Positions 20,301 through 30,986 of a DNA stretch of 64,000 bases are shown here, one piece after another. A program made the translations under genes and the position numbers. Source of the stretch: Nansenia antarctica (Eukaryota > Chordata > Actinopteri > Argentiniformes > Microstomatidae); the NCBI GenBank assembly GCA_963989245.1, contig OZ022352.1, forward strand, positions 932,001-996,000, in the 5' to 3' direction. How positions within the stretch are numbered: the first letter of the stretch is position 1; every line of letters starts with the position of its first letter. A model generated the notes under the pieces. The model saw only the letters and a list, made by a program, of their open reading frames with translations. It searched no databases and had not been told where the DNA came from.

Positions 20301-21240
20301 ATTGCCCATTGCCCAGCTCATGCAAAACGCCTCTGCTGGGGTCCTAACAAAAACACAAGTTTGAACACATTACACCAATCCTGAGATCTCTACATTGCTA
20401 CCTGTCTCTCAGATAATTTAATTCAAAGTACTCCTTACTTATCTAATTGCATACAAATCACCAAACGGTCTTGGACCAAAATACATATCAGATCTCCTCC
20501 CACCCTATATTCCAGCAAGGTCCCATGGCCTGTTCAACATTTACACAGCTGCACTTCTTTTGTCAACATGGAGCCTTTTACAGTATAAAACTCCAGCAGA
20601 TCAGTATAACAAACTAAATAATAACTTGGCTTCACATACCTATGTCACTAGACGAGTAACAGAAGGAAGGTTTTCACTCCCTAAAGCTAATACACATTTT
20701 CTTAGACGCACAGTGGGATACAGAGCCATGAAGTCATGGAACCTACTACCAACAGAAATTATAAACGTGACAAGTAAACGTATGTTCAAAAAGCAGATAA
20801 GGAAACACCTGGGTACAGCAAACTTGTGACACTAGATGGAAATGTGTAGTCCTCTCTAACATGGTTGTAATTTGTTCTATTTTTATGTAACTAGAGATTT
20901 AAGAGTTTTATATTAGGCTATGCCAAATGTAAAATTGTATAATGTATGATATATTTTAATGTTTGATATTTGTAATTTAAAGTATGTTTTATATGTTAAA
21001 TGTTACTTGTAATGTATGTTTTAAATGTGGACTCCAATTAGATATATAAGTGTTTTATATTATGCCAAATGTAAAATTGTATGATGTATGATATATTTTA
21101 ATGTTTTATATTTGTAATGTAAGTATGTTTTACATGTTAAATGTTATTTGTAATGTATGTTTTAAATGTGAACCCCACTAAAAGCAGCTCATGCCTATGG
21201 GCATAGCTAATGGGGATCCTTCCAATAAATAAACTAAATA
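20300..21240 (+). mobile_element. LINE 3' remnant 2 (P1)
   Basis: Frames joined by small breaks give NASAGVLTK, LLPVSQ, GLGPKYISDLLPPYIPARSH and then YRAMKSWNLLPTEIINVTSK, the usual C-terminal end of a non-LTR reverse transcriptase, stopping at 20829. A 3' UTR follows with a near-duplicate of about 150-180 bases (20893-21035 and 21040-21175), then AATGGGGATCCTTCCAATAA. It is a 5'-truncated dead copy, repeated in P2 (50478-51418) and P3 (56926-57866). Confidence 0.8.
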
Positions 21241-21726
21241 AACAAGATGCTTATGCAATTGAGCGTGTACGAATCCCAGTTCTTTGTCTCTGAAAACTAT
21301 ACATATTCATGTGTGTGAACTTGTATGCGAGTCTGTCATCTGTATCTTCAAGACCTTCACTTTTTTTATATACAATATGAATATAAACAATATGATATGA
21401 TGACAAATGATATCGTCAATTCATTAAGAATGAGATTTCTGAAACACTTCCGACGTAACTTAGAGCCTCATGGACATTTCAGGTGAATGAACCAGCTGCA
21501 TTACAGAGACGCTCATGTTTCCTTACCTGCGCTCATGTAACATTCACCGACCTCCACGTTTATAAAGTTGTTATGATCGACCTGCTCAACTTCCTCACGA
21601 CCAGGGAGAATTGTAGCAGATTGAAGGTGTAATGTCTGCCCTCCGACACAGCTATAAACTTCATAATAGGTCTTCGCTTCAGCACTCTGTTCGATTCCAC
21701 CGTCTGAGTTGTCCCTCTCGTTCCTT
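21241..21726 (-). other. P-module stretch with donor-like exon block (P1)
   Basis: The first ~220 bases show nothing recognisable. From 21460 the sequence is related to the R-module exon block: ACATTTCAGGTGAATGAACC, then the donor-like GCGCAG|GTAAGGAAACATGAG on the minus strand with exon edge 21527. Divergence upstream of the donor is higher than around it. Confidence 0.4.
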
Positions 21727-22203
21727 CGTGTCGCGGGAATAGACTCCTAGTCTGTCCGAGGACAGATTGATGACCTAAGTGGGTCATAAACCTCCTGGAG
21801 CTCAGGGTCTCTCTGGGGCTCTTGGTAGCAACAGATGGTAGTATTGATGTGCTCTAGAGTGCATAAGCGCGCAGGCAGGATGAGAGGGTTAGTTCTTACT
21901 TGTTGAAGGTTCTGTTCTGGTTGTGTGTAATGAACTCATAATTCTGTAGAATTATTAGATGTTTTGATTCAATAAAAAGTCATTGAATGGCATCGACGGC
22001 CATGGTCCGACCTGTGACAAAGCATGAATATACGATACATGTGGGAAAACTAGGGTTAGGGTGCTAACCCTAGTTTTCCCACATATACCGTATTCCCACA
22101 TGTACCGTAACATATACGTATTATGTTGGAAAGAATACATTAATGGAAATAAACAATTTGAGAAAATTAACACATTTTCTTTTTTTTTTATTGCCACTTT
22201 CAC

Positions 22204-22331
22204 TGTCTTCAAAAGCTAATAGATAGTTACAGTAGATAGATAGGTAGGTAGATATAGATAGATAGATACATAGGTAGATAGATAGTTAGACAGATAGACA
22301 GACAGACAGTTAGATAGATATGTAGAGAGAG

Positions 22332-22389
<58 letters not shown>

Positions 22390-22460
22390 TTAGATAGATA
22401 GATATGTAGAGAGAGAGAGTTAGATAGATAGATAGATAGATAGATAGATATAGATAGATT
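22204..22460. repeat. GATA/GACA microsatellite array
   Basis: Mixed AGAT and AGAC tetranucleotide repeats over about 250 bases, with GAGAGAGA interruptions. The P3-side copy (58846-59090) is one tetranucleotide longer. Confidence 0.95.
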
Positions 22461-22557
22461 GATGAATCTGTGTTATTGTGGTCTCCCATTGCTTCTCTTG
22501 TCAGTGTCGTCCAGCCTCAATACATGACAGCTTACTAGTGAATGAGTCACTGTAGAT

Positions 22558-22654
22558 CAGGGGTCCCCAAACTACGGCCCGTGGGCCGAACACGGCCCAC
22601 CCCCACACTTGGACCGGCCCTTTGCACAACGTCGCCCCCACATTTGGACCGGCC
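22558..22654. mobile_element. hAT terminal fragment (CAGGGGTCCCCAAACT)
   Basis: CAGGGGTCCCCAAACTACGG followed by GCCCGTGGGCC is a well-known hAT terminus style in vertebrates. Only about 97 bases remain, with a short internal duplication (TTGGACCGGCCCT twice). The other end is not seen. Copy at 59188-59284. Confidence 0.65.
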
Positions 22655-22787
22655 CTGTGTAATGAACTCATCATTCTGTAGAATTATTAGATGTTTTGAT
22701 TCAATAAAAAGTCATTGAATGGCATCGACGGTCATGGTCCGACCTGTGACAAAGCATGAATATATGTTACGGTACATGTGGGAAAAC

Positions 22788-22925
22788 TAGGGTTAGGGTG
22801 CTAGGGTGCTACGGTTAGGGTTAGGGTTAGGATTAGACATGCCAGCATGTACCAAGTCACCCTAGCACCTAACCCTAACCCTAGTTTTCCCACATATACC
22901 GTATTCCCACATGTACCGTAACATA
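22788..22925. repeat. Hairpin with telomere-like TTAGGG repeats
   Basis: GTACATGTGGGAAAACTAGG pairs with CCTAGTTTTCCCACAT downstream. The loop and stem contain about four TTAGGG units in one strand and CCCTAA in the other. It lies inside the direct repeat and is duplicated at 59400-59555. This is interstitial and inverted, so it is not a chromosome end. Confidence 0.75.
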
Positions 22926-23711
22926 TACATTTTACTTAAGTTGGAAAGAATACATTAATGGAAATAAACAATTTGAGAAAATTAACACATTTTCAGCTTA
23001 CTAGTGAATGAGTAACTGTAGATGATGATCAAAATCTCTAAAATTATCTAGAAAAATTAAACATGTTAGAGCATAGCGAGAAGGAGGATGGTAATATTGA
23101 TATCTGATGACATCACAAGGAGTCTCAACTGAGGCCTTTATTACAATAACACAAAGTCATCATGAATAACAACTTACATTCAGAATGTACCCAGAACACT
23201 GTTAAACTTCCAACACCCAGTTCATATATCATTTCTTTTTACACAATCAGCCTAGAAAGAGAGAGAGGTCTGTATTTTGAAGGATCATTTCACAAGTGTG
23301 ATGAATATAAAATGTTAATTTCTACATACTCTTTGTATTTATTTATGAAAGTTGTGTTTTGTATTCTGTTGAAAGGGGAAATTGTGATAAATAATTGACT
23401 CAATCACTATCTAATATTATTCCCACACTGTTGGTAGATTGCTCTATTATTGTGAGTCATGAGGTTGAAATGTTCCCTTACGAAATAATGCATCAATGAC
23501 ATCACTGGCACCATTTTATACCAAAGTGAGTGACAGCAGCTGGTGAAAGGTGGACCAAGTCGATAAGGTCATTGTAACCAGGGAGTAGCTGAAAAGGACT
23601 GTATAATTTAGGAAGGGGCTGGTTATCTAACTAATGGAGCTAAATAGGCAGTGTAGGAGGATACAGGCAGGGGGCGCCAGCAAACCGTTAGACTAGCAGT
23701 TACTATCGTTA

Positions 23712-23846
23712 GCGTTAGCATGGGAATTAGCATTAGCATTTAGCATTGGAACTAGCATTAGCATTAGCCTTGTAATTAGCATTAGCATTTAGCATTGGAA
23801 CTAGCATTAGCATTAGCCTTGTACTTAGCATTAGCATACAAACAAC
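23712..23846. repeat. TTAGCATTAGCA minisatellite
   Basis: AGCATTAGCATT motifs organised into a ~50-base higher-order unit (GGAACTAGCATTAGCATTAG ... TTGTA) repeated about 2.5 times. Copy at 60342-60476. Confidence 0.85.
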
Positions 23847-23859
23847 TAACACACGGTAA

Positions 23860-24663
23860 CGGTATCACATATGAACAACACATTTATTATACATGACTGA
23901 GGTATACATCCCCAGATATACATTCCCTCCCCGCCGGCCACACACACACTCAATCACTCACTCATAGTCTCTGGCCTGAACAGGCTTATAGTCCAGGGCT
24001 GTGGTGCGCGTTGAGGCCTGGTTGGATGGCATGTGCGTCGAGGAAGGTAGCAGACGAAAGGGGGGGGGGTGACGTAGCAACGCGGAGGGAAAGGGCCGTC
24101 TTCGTGGTCCACAACGAGGTGAAGGGCCCAGGTCCGGTGGTCCGCGTCGAAGCTCCGATGGAGTCAGTGTTCGGTCGCAGTCCGCTCGTGGAGGCGACGA
24201 TTATGTCCAGTTGGCGTCTCGCTTGGTCCAACGTTGAACAGCCGGCTGCTGGCAAGGCGGTCCAACGGGAACCCAACTAAACGGGCTACAGTGGTACACT
24301 CAATAATCACTTTCCTGGCGTCTTCAGCTGCTGCACGGGGTGCGTGTTGCTGAATCCGCCATCTTAGATTGGCTTCTCTTTACTCTCTCTCGTTTGGTCT
24401 CTCTCTCTCTGATTCTCATCACACACTGACTCGCGGACTACTTCCGTCTCTTATATATACACCACCGAACCTAACATCCGGGTCACGGACACACCCCGGA
24501 TATACTACGTCATCAAACATATACATAAACAGTACAATAATAATACATACACCTTCATAAAACGTACCGAAATAGTATGAAAATAACAAAGGAAATAACT
24601 GGGGCGAAATAGGGCTGGTTTGGGGAAACTAAACTGGCACTAAACTGTGGGCCTTCACAACAG
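23860..24663 (-). mobile_element. Possible solo LTR (antisense)
   Basis: On the minus strand the order is TGTTGTGAAGGCCCACAG, a TATA-like TATATATAAGAGACGG (about 24446-24461), a leader with AAGATGGCGGATTCAGC, then AATAAATGTGTTG (about 23881-23893) near the other edge. This is the layout of a retroelement LTR. The exact right edge and a target duplication were not found and no gag/pol is present. It could also be a small host promoter with a short transcript. It is duplicated unchanged at 60490-61293. Confidence 0.4.
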
Positions 24664-25874
24664 TCATCTTTCCTTTTTTTACAGATTATGAAAGTGTAGA
24701 TTGTCAGCTCTCAAATGATGATGTCATACACTGAAACCAGTTGAAATTAGATGAATTTATTGTTTATGTGAATGTTGGTACACCTCGATTCAACTAGCGG
24801 AGAAAATCTCCCTGAACCAAAACAAACAAACAAACACGTTGGTTTCAGACGGTGCTCCATCGCGCTAGCTAGCTAGCTAACAACAACAGCTGCTCTGCAT
24901 GTTAAGCACATCACAACATGCTGACAGAACATGAACATGCTAAAAAAACACAACTACACAACACTAGATGATCACACAGTCCCTACACATGACCAAGACA
25001 TGTATCACCATGACAACACTCACCCGAGTACAAAACTCAGAACGTGTTAGAGCAGACGAGTGTTGTGAATCACGTCATGAAAACAAGCTTAGTTCGCTGA
25101 CAAAAAGTATTTAAGGATCCTAAAACTGTTGATTGTTATATTGAGGGGGCTCTAAAACATTTAAACTTTCAGAATACTAAAAAAATCTGCATTGTTGTCG
25201 ATGTCAATTCGTACACACAGGCTAGAGTCCAATCTAACAATCTAACAAATGTGGGGGGAGGAATAGTGTTGGAGTACGTCCAGGCGTATGTCCAGAAAAA
25301 AGCTGATCTAATAGAAAACTGAGAAGTGGTAGGATGTATATCTTAATGTGATATGATGTACAACATCTCAGTCTTCCAGCTGAAACGTTAGGAGGATTTA
25401 TTGCAAACTTAACAACATACCAGTATTCAGTCACACTCGGCTTCTAAACACCAAGGCCACATCTGGGTGGAAGGGGCGGTGACATGACGCAGGAGGGGAC
25501 AAGGACATCTCAACTCCTACGACCTCGATTCCTCCTTCACACTCCAGGAGGGAGAGGAGGGGAGGAGATGAGAGGAAGGGAGGAGAGGAAGGGGGGAGAG
25601 GAAGAGGGGAGAGATAGGGGGGAGAGGAAGGGAGGAGAGGAGGAGATGAGAGGAAGGGAGGAGAGGAAGGGGGGAGAGGGTGGGAGGAGGAAGGAGGGAG
25701 AGGAAGGGAGGGTAGGAGGAGAGGACGGGAGAAATTGAGAGAAAATAATCTAGAAAAGGCTCATGTCATGACACAACCTTCTCCCTGATCCGATCAACAA
25801 GCACATGTACATACAGTATATGATGGTGCAGCCAGCAGACCCCCCCCCCTTCTTCTTTAGGGCTCCTGCCTCCT
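24664..25874. other. 3' flank of zinc-finger copy 2
   Basis: From about 24930 it is paralogous to 2690-3697. It includes a candidate AATAAA (rc of 25397-25402), the polypurine tract (25553-25745) and a C run (25840-25849). The 24664-24930 part is shared only with 61294-61560 and shows AACA and AGCT short repeats but no gene. Confidence 0.6.
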
Positions 25875-27178
25875 TTAAACACCTCCCACACTGGGAGCAG
25901 TCGTATTAACTAGTGTGTGTGTTCTCTGGTGTTTCTTTAGGTGTCCTGCCTGACTGAAACTCTTCCCACACTGGGAGCAGAAGAATGGCTTCTCTCCTGT
26001 GTGTATTCTATGGTGTGTCTTTAGGTTTACTGCGTGACTGAAACTCTTCCCACACTGGGAGCAGAAGAATGGCTTCTCTCCTGTGTGTATTCTCTGGTGT
26101 TTCTTTAGGGATCCTGCCTGACTGAAACTCTGCCCACACTGGGAGCAGTAGAATGGCTTCTCTCCTGTGTGTATTCTCTGGTGTGTCTTTAGGGATTCTG
26201 CCACACTGAAACTCTTCCCACACTGGGAGCAGCAGAATGGCTTCTCTCCTGTGTGTATTCTCTGGTGTGTCTTTAGGGATCCTGCCACACTGAAACTCTT
26301 CCCACACTGGAAGCAGCAGAATGGCTTCTCTCCTGTGTGTATTCTCTGGTGTCTCTTTAGGTTTACTGCGTGACTGAAACTCTGCCCACACTGGGAGCAG
26401 CAGAACGGCTTCTCTCCTGTGTGTATTCTCTGGTGTCTCTTTAGGTTTACTGCGTGACTGAAACTCTGCCCACACTGGGAGCAGCAGAATGGCTTCTCTC
26501 CTGTGTGTATTCTCTGGTGTGTCTTTAGGGATCCTGCCCCACTGAAACTCTTCCCACACTGGGAGCAGCAGAATGGCTTCTCTCCTGTGTGTATTCTCTG
26601 GTGTGTCTTTAGGGATCCTGCCTCACTGAAACTCTGCCCACACTGGGAGCAGCAGAACGGCTTCTCTCCTGTGTGTATTCTCTGGTGTCTCTTTAGGCTT
26701 ACTGCGTGACTGAAACTCTGCCCACACTGGGAGCAGCAGAATGGCTTCTCTCCTGTGTGTATTCTCTGGTGTGTCTTTAGGGATCCTGCCCCACTGAAAC
26801 TCTTCCCACACTGGGAGCAGCAGAATGGCTTCTCTCCTGTGTGTATTCTCTGGTGTGTCTTTAGGGATCCTGCCTCACTGAAACTCTTCCCACACTGGGA
26901 GCAGAAGAATGGCTTCTCTCCTGTGTGTATTCTCTGGTGACTCTTTAGTTTGCTCATATAACCAAATCTCTTTCCACACTGAAGACAAAAGTGAGTCTTC
27001 TGTCCTCCTTGAGTCTGTGGTTGTGATTTAAGGTGAGTTGGACATATGAAACTCTCACTGCAATCTAAACAGTGGTGATTCTTCTGTCTTGACCTCCTCC
27101 TCCTCCGTCTGTGTTGTTTATGGCTTCCTGATGCGGTGGAGCTGGGCTCCATGTCTGAGTCTGGGTTGGAGCTCTCTC
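25875..27178 (-). CDS. C2H2 zinc-finger protein copy 2, finger exon
   Basis: Exon 2 of the second paralog starts after the acceptor TTCTTACAG (AG at 27179-27180). It has the same basic leader and degenerate first finger (CLDCSESF) as copy 1, then 13 canonical fingers with TGEKP linkers, three fewer than copy 1. Variation is concentrated in the helix (for example SEAGSLKTH, SHAVNLKRH, SGAGSLKTH), while the Cys/His scaffold is nearly invariant. The end reads RTHTLVNTTAPSVGGV because the CA run after RTHT is two bases shorter than in copy 1. Joined to 30987-31431 it gives 582 residues. The translated exon is identical to copy 3. Confidence 0.93.
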
Positions 27179-27376
27179 CTGTAAGAATAGGAACATATAC
27201 AGGATTAGAAACAACATGAGAACAAGTGCTGCTTCCATAGACTCAGCAGTGCCAGAAGTAACACCACATCTCTGGAGTCTGCACACGCTGTGGGAACATG
27301 AAGTGTTCAGAGTGTTAGGATACCTGTAATGGAAAACTGTAATATTCCATCCTTGATAGAACTGTGTCATTTAAAT

Positions 27377-27585
27377 TAGGGATGCACCCAATTGAAATTT
27401 CTTGGCCGAAGCTGAATTTAAGGAAACATTTGTCCGAATACCGAATGCGTACCGGCATTATTTCATTTCACTATTGATCACTTTTATTGAACACTCCAGC
27501 AGACATTGGGCTATACCAACAAAGCACAATAACTGGAAATAAATAAATAAATAAGAACAGTTTGATCGCATCATCAAAAACGTCT
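27377..27585. mobile_element. hAT terminal fragment (TAGGGATGCACC family), copy 2
   Basis: Paralog of 5449-5665 with the terminal T retained (TAGGGATGCACC). It was present before the duplication and lacks its second end. Confidence 0.65.
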
Positions 27586-28486
27586 ACTCAGGGTTTTTCC
27601 TGCCACAAAATGAGGTTATGACAGAGAAGGTTTGTTAGTCCTTGTTAATGACAGTAGTACCATGTCATTCCAAAACCTATTGTTGACTGTCTGATTAATA
27701 CAACTTTTCAGCAATTGAAACCCCTGACAGACTTCAAAACTGATCATTTTGCAAATAATACATTAAAAGGAGCACTGACTAACGCTAGTATAGGCTCAAC
27801 TTGTCATTCTGGATAATGGAACAGCAAGCCAACTAATGTGACTTTCAGGATTTTTGATATGAAATAACGTTTCGACCTAAAAGACTATTCTGACAGTTGA
27901 CAAAGTGACGAGTGTGCAATAGGGCTGCCACAAACGATTATTTTCATAGTCGACTAGTCACCGATTATTTTAACGATTAGTCGACTAATCGGATCATAAG
28001 TTACAGCTTATCGCACAATTACTCAATCGCTCTTATTTAGCTATCATCTTCTAAATCAGTTTCTAAATTTAGCTTGAAGTTGTTAGTTGTTGTTGTAGGC
28101 ATGTGCTAACTAAAAATAAAGACAATTAAAATGATTGTTCACTCAAAAATAGATATTTTAATGAACTTTGCAGATTTATTTCTGGCATCACTTGCATGTA
28201 ATGTAATGTAAAGAGTAGTAGAGGGTGCAAACTGCTGAGTAAAATGAGGTAGGCTAGGCACTAGGCAACCAAAAGAATACAAAAACAAAAATAAATACTT
28301 GTACAGAGTACAAAAGTTTTGCTTTGCTTCACTCATCTCATAGTAGAACGCGCCTTCTTAGCACTGTAACGTTAAGACATCATTTTTAGCTATTTGATAA
28401 GTATCGCTTTGATGACAACGTAAAATAATGTAAGAAAGCTTTTAACGTAACGATATCGTTAGCCAATAACAAGCTAACTAGCTTAC

Positions 28487-28671
28487 CGAGACGAGCCATC
28501 GTCTTCCTCGTCATCTGCCACAACGTGCTTCCTTTTTAGATGCTCGCGCATCATAGACGTGCTGCCATGATAAGCGAGTTCAGCTTTGCAAATTTTACAT
28601 TTTACATTCTTTTTTTCAACGTTGTGGTTGAAATGCTCCCACACTTTAGAGGTACGAGGACAGGAAGACAT
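28487..28671 (-). pseudogene. BED zinc-finger exon of a hAT transposase
   Basis: From ATG at 28671 (MSSCPRTSKVWEHFNHN) the frame gives the BED pattern: VWEHF, then CKICKAEL, then HLKRKH (Cys-x2-Cys ... His-x3-5-His). It ends at the donor GTCTCG|GTAAGC after 28487. BED fingers bind transposon ends in hAT transposases. No downstream catalytic exon is present, so it is an orphan fragment of a transposase gene. It is 61 codons plus two bases and uninterrupted. Confidence 0.75.
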
Positions 28672-28796
28672 TTCTCTGTTTGTTTTTCCGGGGAAGTCAC
28701 GTGTGCCTCGGATGACCGACACTGCGCATGTACATCAAAGACACTGGGAGACGCTAGCCAGTGGCAGCTTCAGGGAAGAAAAACGAATGCTTATCG

Positions 28797-28882
28797 AATG
28801 AAATGAATGGTCTTTATTGTCATTGATATAGTACAGGTACCAAACAACGAAATTTGGGAGGGGGGGGCTCCCCTGGTGCTAG

Positions 28883-28915
<33 letters not shown>
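28797..28915 (-). mobile_element. Truncated LINE 3' end with A-run
   Basis: GAATGAAATGAATGG, the CTTTATTGTCATTG block and CTCCCCTGGTGCTAGG match the reverse of the 3' end of the LINE at 6438-9780. An A-run of about 31 bases follows (28885-28914). It is nested inside the BED-finger hAT. Confidence 0.75.
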
Positions 28916-28916
<1 letters not shown>

Positions 28917-29344
28917 GCTTATTTCAGCTCCCAAAAAACATGCGACTACGGCGATTACCAAATATGTCGGCGACGATTTTGGTAGTCGACGTCGTCGTGA
29001 CTAGTCGACTAATCGTGGCAGCCTTAGTGTGCAAGTCCAGGGCTCAACATGTTGCTGGCTGGTTCCTTGTTTTGTCTTCGCTAGCAAACACCAAAGCTAA
29101 GCTTATTTGCAGCACAGCGCCACCAGGGTTAAGGTTAAATAGCGCCCCCTGCCACCACATGGGCGCAGTGCCGCAATTGCAGTTAGAAATGACAGAAATC
29201 CACCGAGTGCAACGCTTGTCGAAAATACGACCGTCAGAGTTTTGACGAGAGCTGGAGGCGGCAAGAAATATGACGGAGGCGGCCGCCTCATAATTCTCTA
29301 TGCAGGAAAAACCCTGAAACCCTGCTACTATTCACCTGTATAAC

Positions 29345-30426
29345 CAGGGGTGCACATAACTTTTTGGGGCCAGTGCTCAGAGGAGCACCTAGGGAAGCTG
29401 CTTGGTGCTCCCCGAGCTCGCGAGTCATGACCCGTCCCACAGGATGGATAAAAAAGGGATACATGGATAACTTATATTAGCAAAACGACATGTTGTCATA
29501 AATAAAGATGAACGAACAAATGATTGTGTGCAAAACAAAAGAAACAAATGCAAAATCAAATGACTGCTCTTTAAGCATGAAAGTCTGTCAGACTCCTTTA
29601 AATATAATGAAATCAACTGACATCTCTTTAAGCACTAACTGAATATCTGTTCTTTAAACACTGACATCTCTTAAAGCACTGATCTGTTCTGTAAACACTG
29701 AAATCAACTTTTCAACAAAAAGTTACAGCCTAAGCATTTATTTATGCTACAAGCTTAATCGTCATCATCACTGCTCTCTTGACTGCTGTTATCACTGTCC
29801 TCAATTTCAACCATGGTAGAGGATGTTATAGGCTATCACTTTAAATAGCTCATTATTTTGATTGTGCAACAATGTCTTTTTTTTTCTTTTTTCTAATAGA
29901 AGTCCCAACCATATTCCCTGGGTCAGGGGTCGAGGTGCGATAATGAAGCTGTAAAACAAACGTCTGAACATTTGAAAGCTTCAGAGAAAAGAAACGTGAA
30001 GTCCCTTGGTGTTGTTTTTCCTTTAAGCGACGAGTCGTTCGGGACTGAATTTTCACGTGGCGGCATGATAACCGTGCGATACGCGATACACGGAATGAAA
30101 GTACGAGTTACGATACTTTCCGAATGTTTTCGTGAGGGGAGTCGCCGTGGTCGTCGTCGGTCGACTGTTGTGATGGATTACTCGTCGGGCCTTCGGCTGA
30201 GAGGACGGCAAATAGTTACTTAGTGGGGCTTGCTTCTTGGACATTTTTACGGCTCGTCGGGTGCCTCAGTGATGCAGCAGTCAGCAGTTGGATTTTGAGG
30301 AAGTAAATTCCTCTCCCAGCGGTTCCAGCTGTTGGTGCGCAAGAGCGCCTTCATGTGGCTGATCTGCCGCGCAGAATGCATTTTGGCGACGCATGCACAC
30401 TGGCGCACCAGTTGTGTGCACCCCTG
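29345..30426 (-). mobile_element. Internally deleted hAT (CAGGGGTGCACA ends), intact copy
   Basis: The termini and the 8-base duplication TGTATAAC (29337-29344, 30427-30434) are the same as at 6312-10733, so this is the same insertion event duplicated with the Z module, here without the LINE. The start-like MSKKQAPLSNYLPS segment (about 30244 downward) and the acidic tail before a stop (about 29820-29757) are kept on the minus strand. Confidence 0.9.
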
Positions 30427-30519
30427 TGTATAACCCTGCTACTATTCACCTGTATAACCCTGCTACTATTCACCTGTATAACCCTGCTACTATTCACCTG
30501 TATAACCCTAACTCTTTGA

Positions 30520-30685
30520 CTTCAATAAATGGAATGATCATTTAAAAACTGCATTTTCTATTTACTCAGGTTATCTTTGTGTAATAGTACATTTCGTTTG
30601 ATGATCTGAAACATTTAAGTGTGACAAACATGCAAAAACACACGGAATTGGGAAGGGGGCAAATACTTTTTCACAGCACTGTATA
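30520..30685 (-). mobile_element. Tc1/mariner terminal remnant, copy 2
   Basis: Paralog of 10826-10991, including CAAATACTTTTTCACAGCAC and the terminal TA. Confidence 0.8.
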
Positions 30686-30986
30686 TGCGACCTGCCTGCT
30701 GAGACCGCAGTAGACATGACACATATCAGATTCATATCTGATAGAGGCCGGCATGAGATTGAGGCCTGAATGGGATCTGAGAATATCAGAGTCAATGTGC
30801 TTGTTTACTGCTTACACCTGCATGTTACATAACCCATCTGTGCCACATGAGAAAAAAAGTGAGAAAAAAAATCAGAATTGTGTCACTTGGACCTGCGGTG
30901 TAAATGCAGCCTAAGTATCTGCCAGCGCCCTTTGATCTACTCATTAACCTGGCCTGGCCTTCGCCAAATACATAGCATGAACTCAC

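Larger units (their letters stand above)
17083..21860. repeat. P module, copy 1
   Basis: It is paralogous to 47318-52045 (P2) and, from 18503 on, to 55086-58487 (P3). It contains a 3'-end-like block, a 56-base minisatellite, a hAT-like element, two LINE remnants and a second donor-like exon block. P1 carries a deletion of about 35 bases near 19640 (CTAAGACATACCTC is missing) that P2 and P3 lack. Confidence 0.85.
21930..23010. repeat. Direct repeat pair flanking a GATA/GACA array
   Basis: A ~270-350-base block (TGTAATGAACTCATAATTC through AAAATTAACACATTTTC) occurs at about 21928-22175 and again at about 22655-22995. Each contains inverted ATACATGTGGGAAAACTAGG / CCCTAGTTTTCCCACAT arms, the second with a longer TTAGGG-rich loop. 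Between the copies lie the GATA/GACA array and a hAT end. Confidence 0.8.
27920..29026 (-). mobile_element. hAT element with BED-finger exon (TAGGGCTGCCAC ends)
   Basis: The 8-base duplication GTGTGCAA (27912-27919 and 29027-29034) flanks the ends TAGGGCTGCCACAAACGATT and, inverted, TAAGGCTGCCACGATTAG. The empty site is at 5994-6001 in copy 1. The subterminal region is rich in TAGTCGACTA-type palindromes. It retains the first transposase exon but not the catalytic part, so it is a deletion derivative. A LINE tail and A-run are nested at 28797-28915. Confidence 0.92.
27589..29316. mobile_element. hAT-like element with CAGGGTTTTTCCTGC ends, with nested hAT
   Basis: Paralog of 5671-6283, with the same terminal inverted repeats, interrupted at 27920-29026 by a second hAT. 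Confidence 0.75.
27179..30986 (-). other. Intron of zinc-finger gene copy 2
   Basis: A 3808-base intron with the same donor and acceptor as copy 1. It contains the hAT fragment at 27377, the CAGGGTTTTT element (27589-29316) with a nested BED-finger hAT (27920-29026), the uninterrupted CAGGGGTGCACA hAT (29345-30426), the 24-base minisatellite and the Tc1 end. Confidence 0.85.

Noticed and set aside
22788..22860. Telomere or chromosome end
   Set aside because: Only a few TTAGGG units are present, in inverted arrangement, and duplicated module sequence continues on both sides.
24011..24280. GC-rich overlapping frames on both strands (also 60641-60910)
   Set aside because: Both strands are open through a GC-rich stretch with no domain; more likely leader or LTR sequence than a gene.
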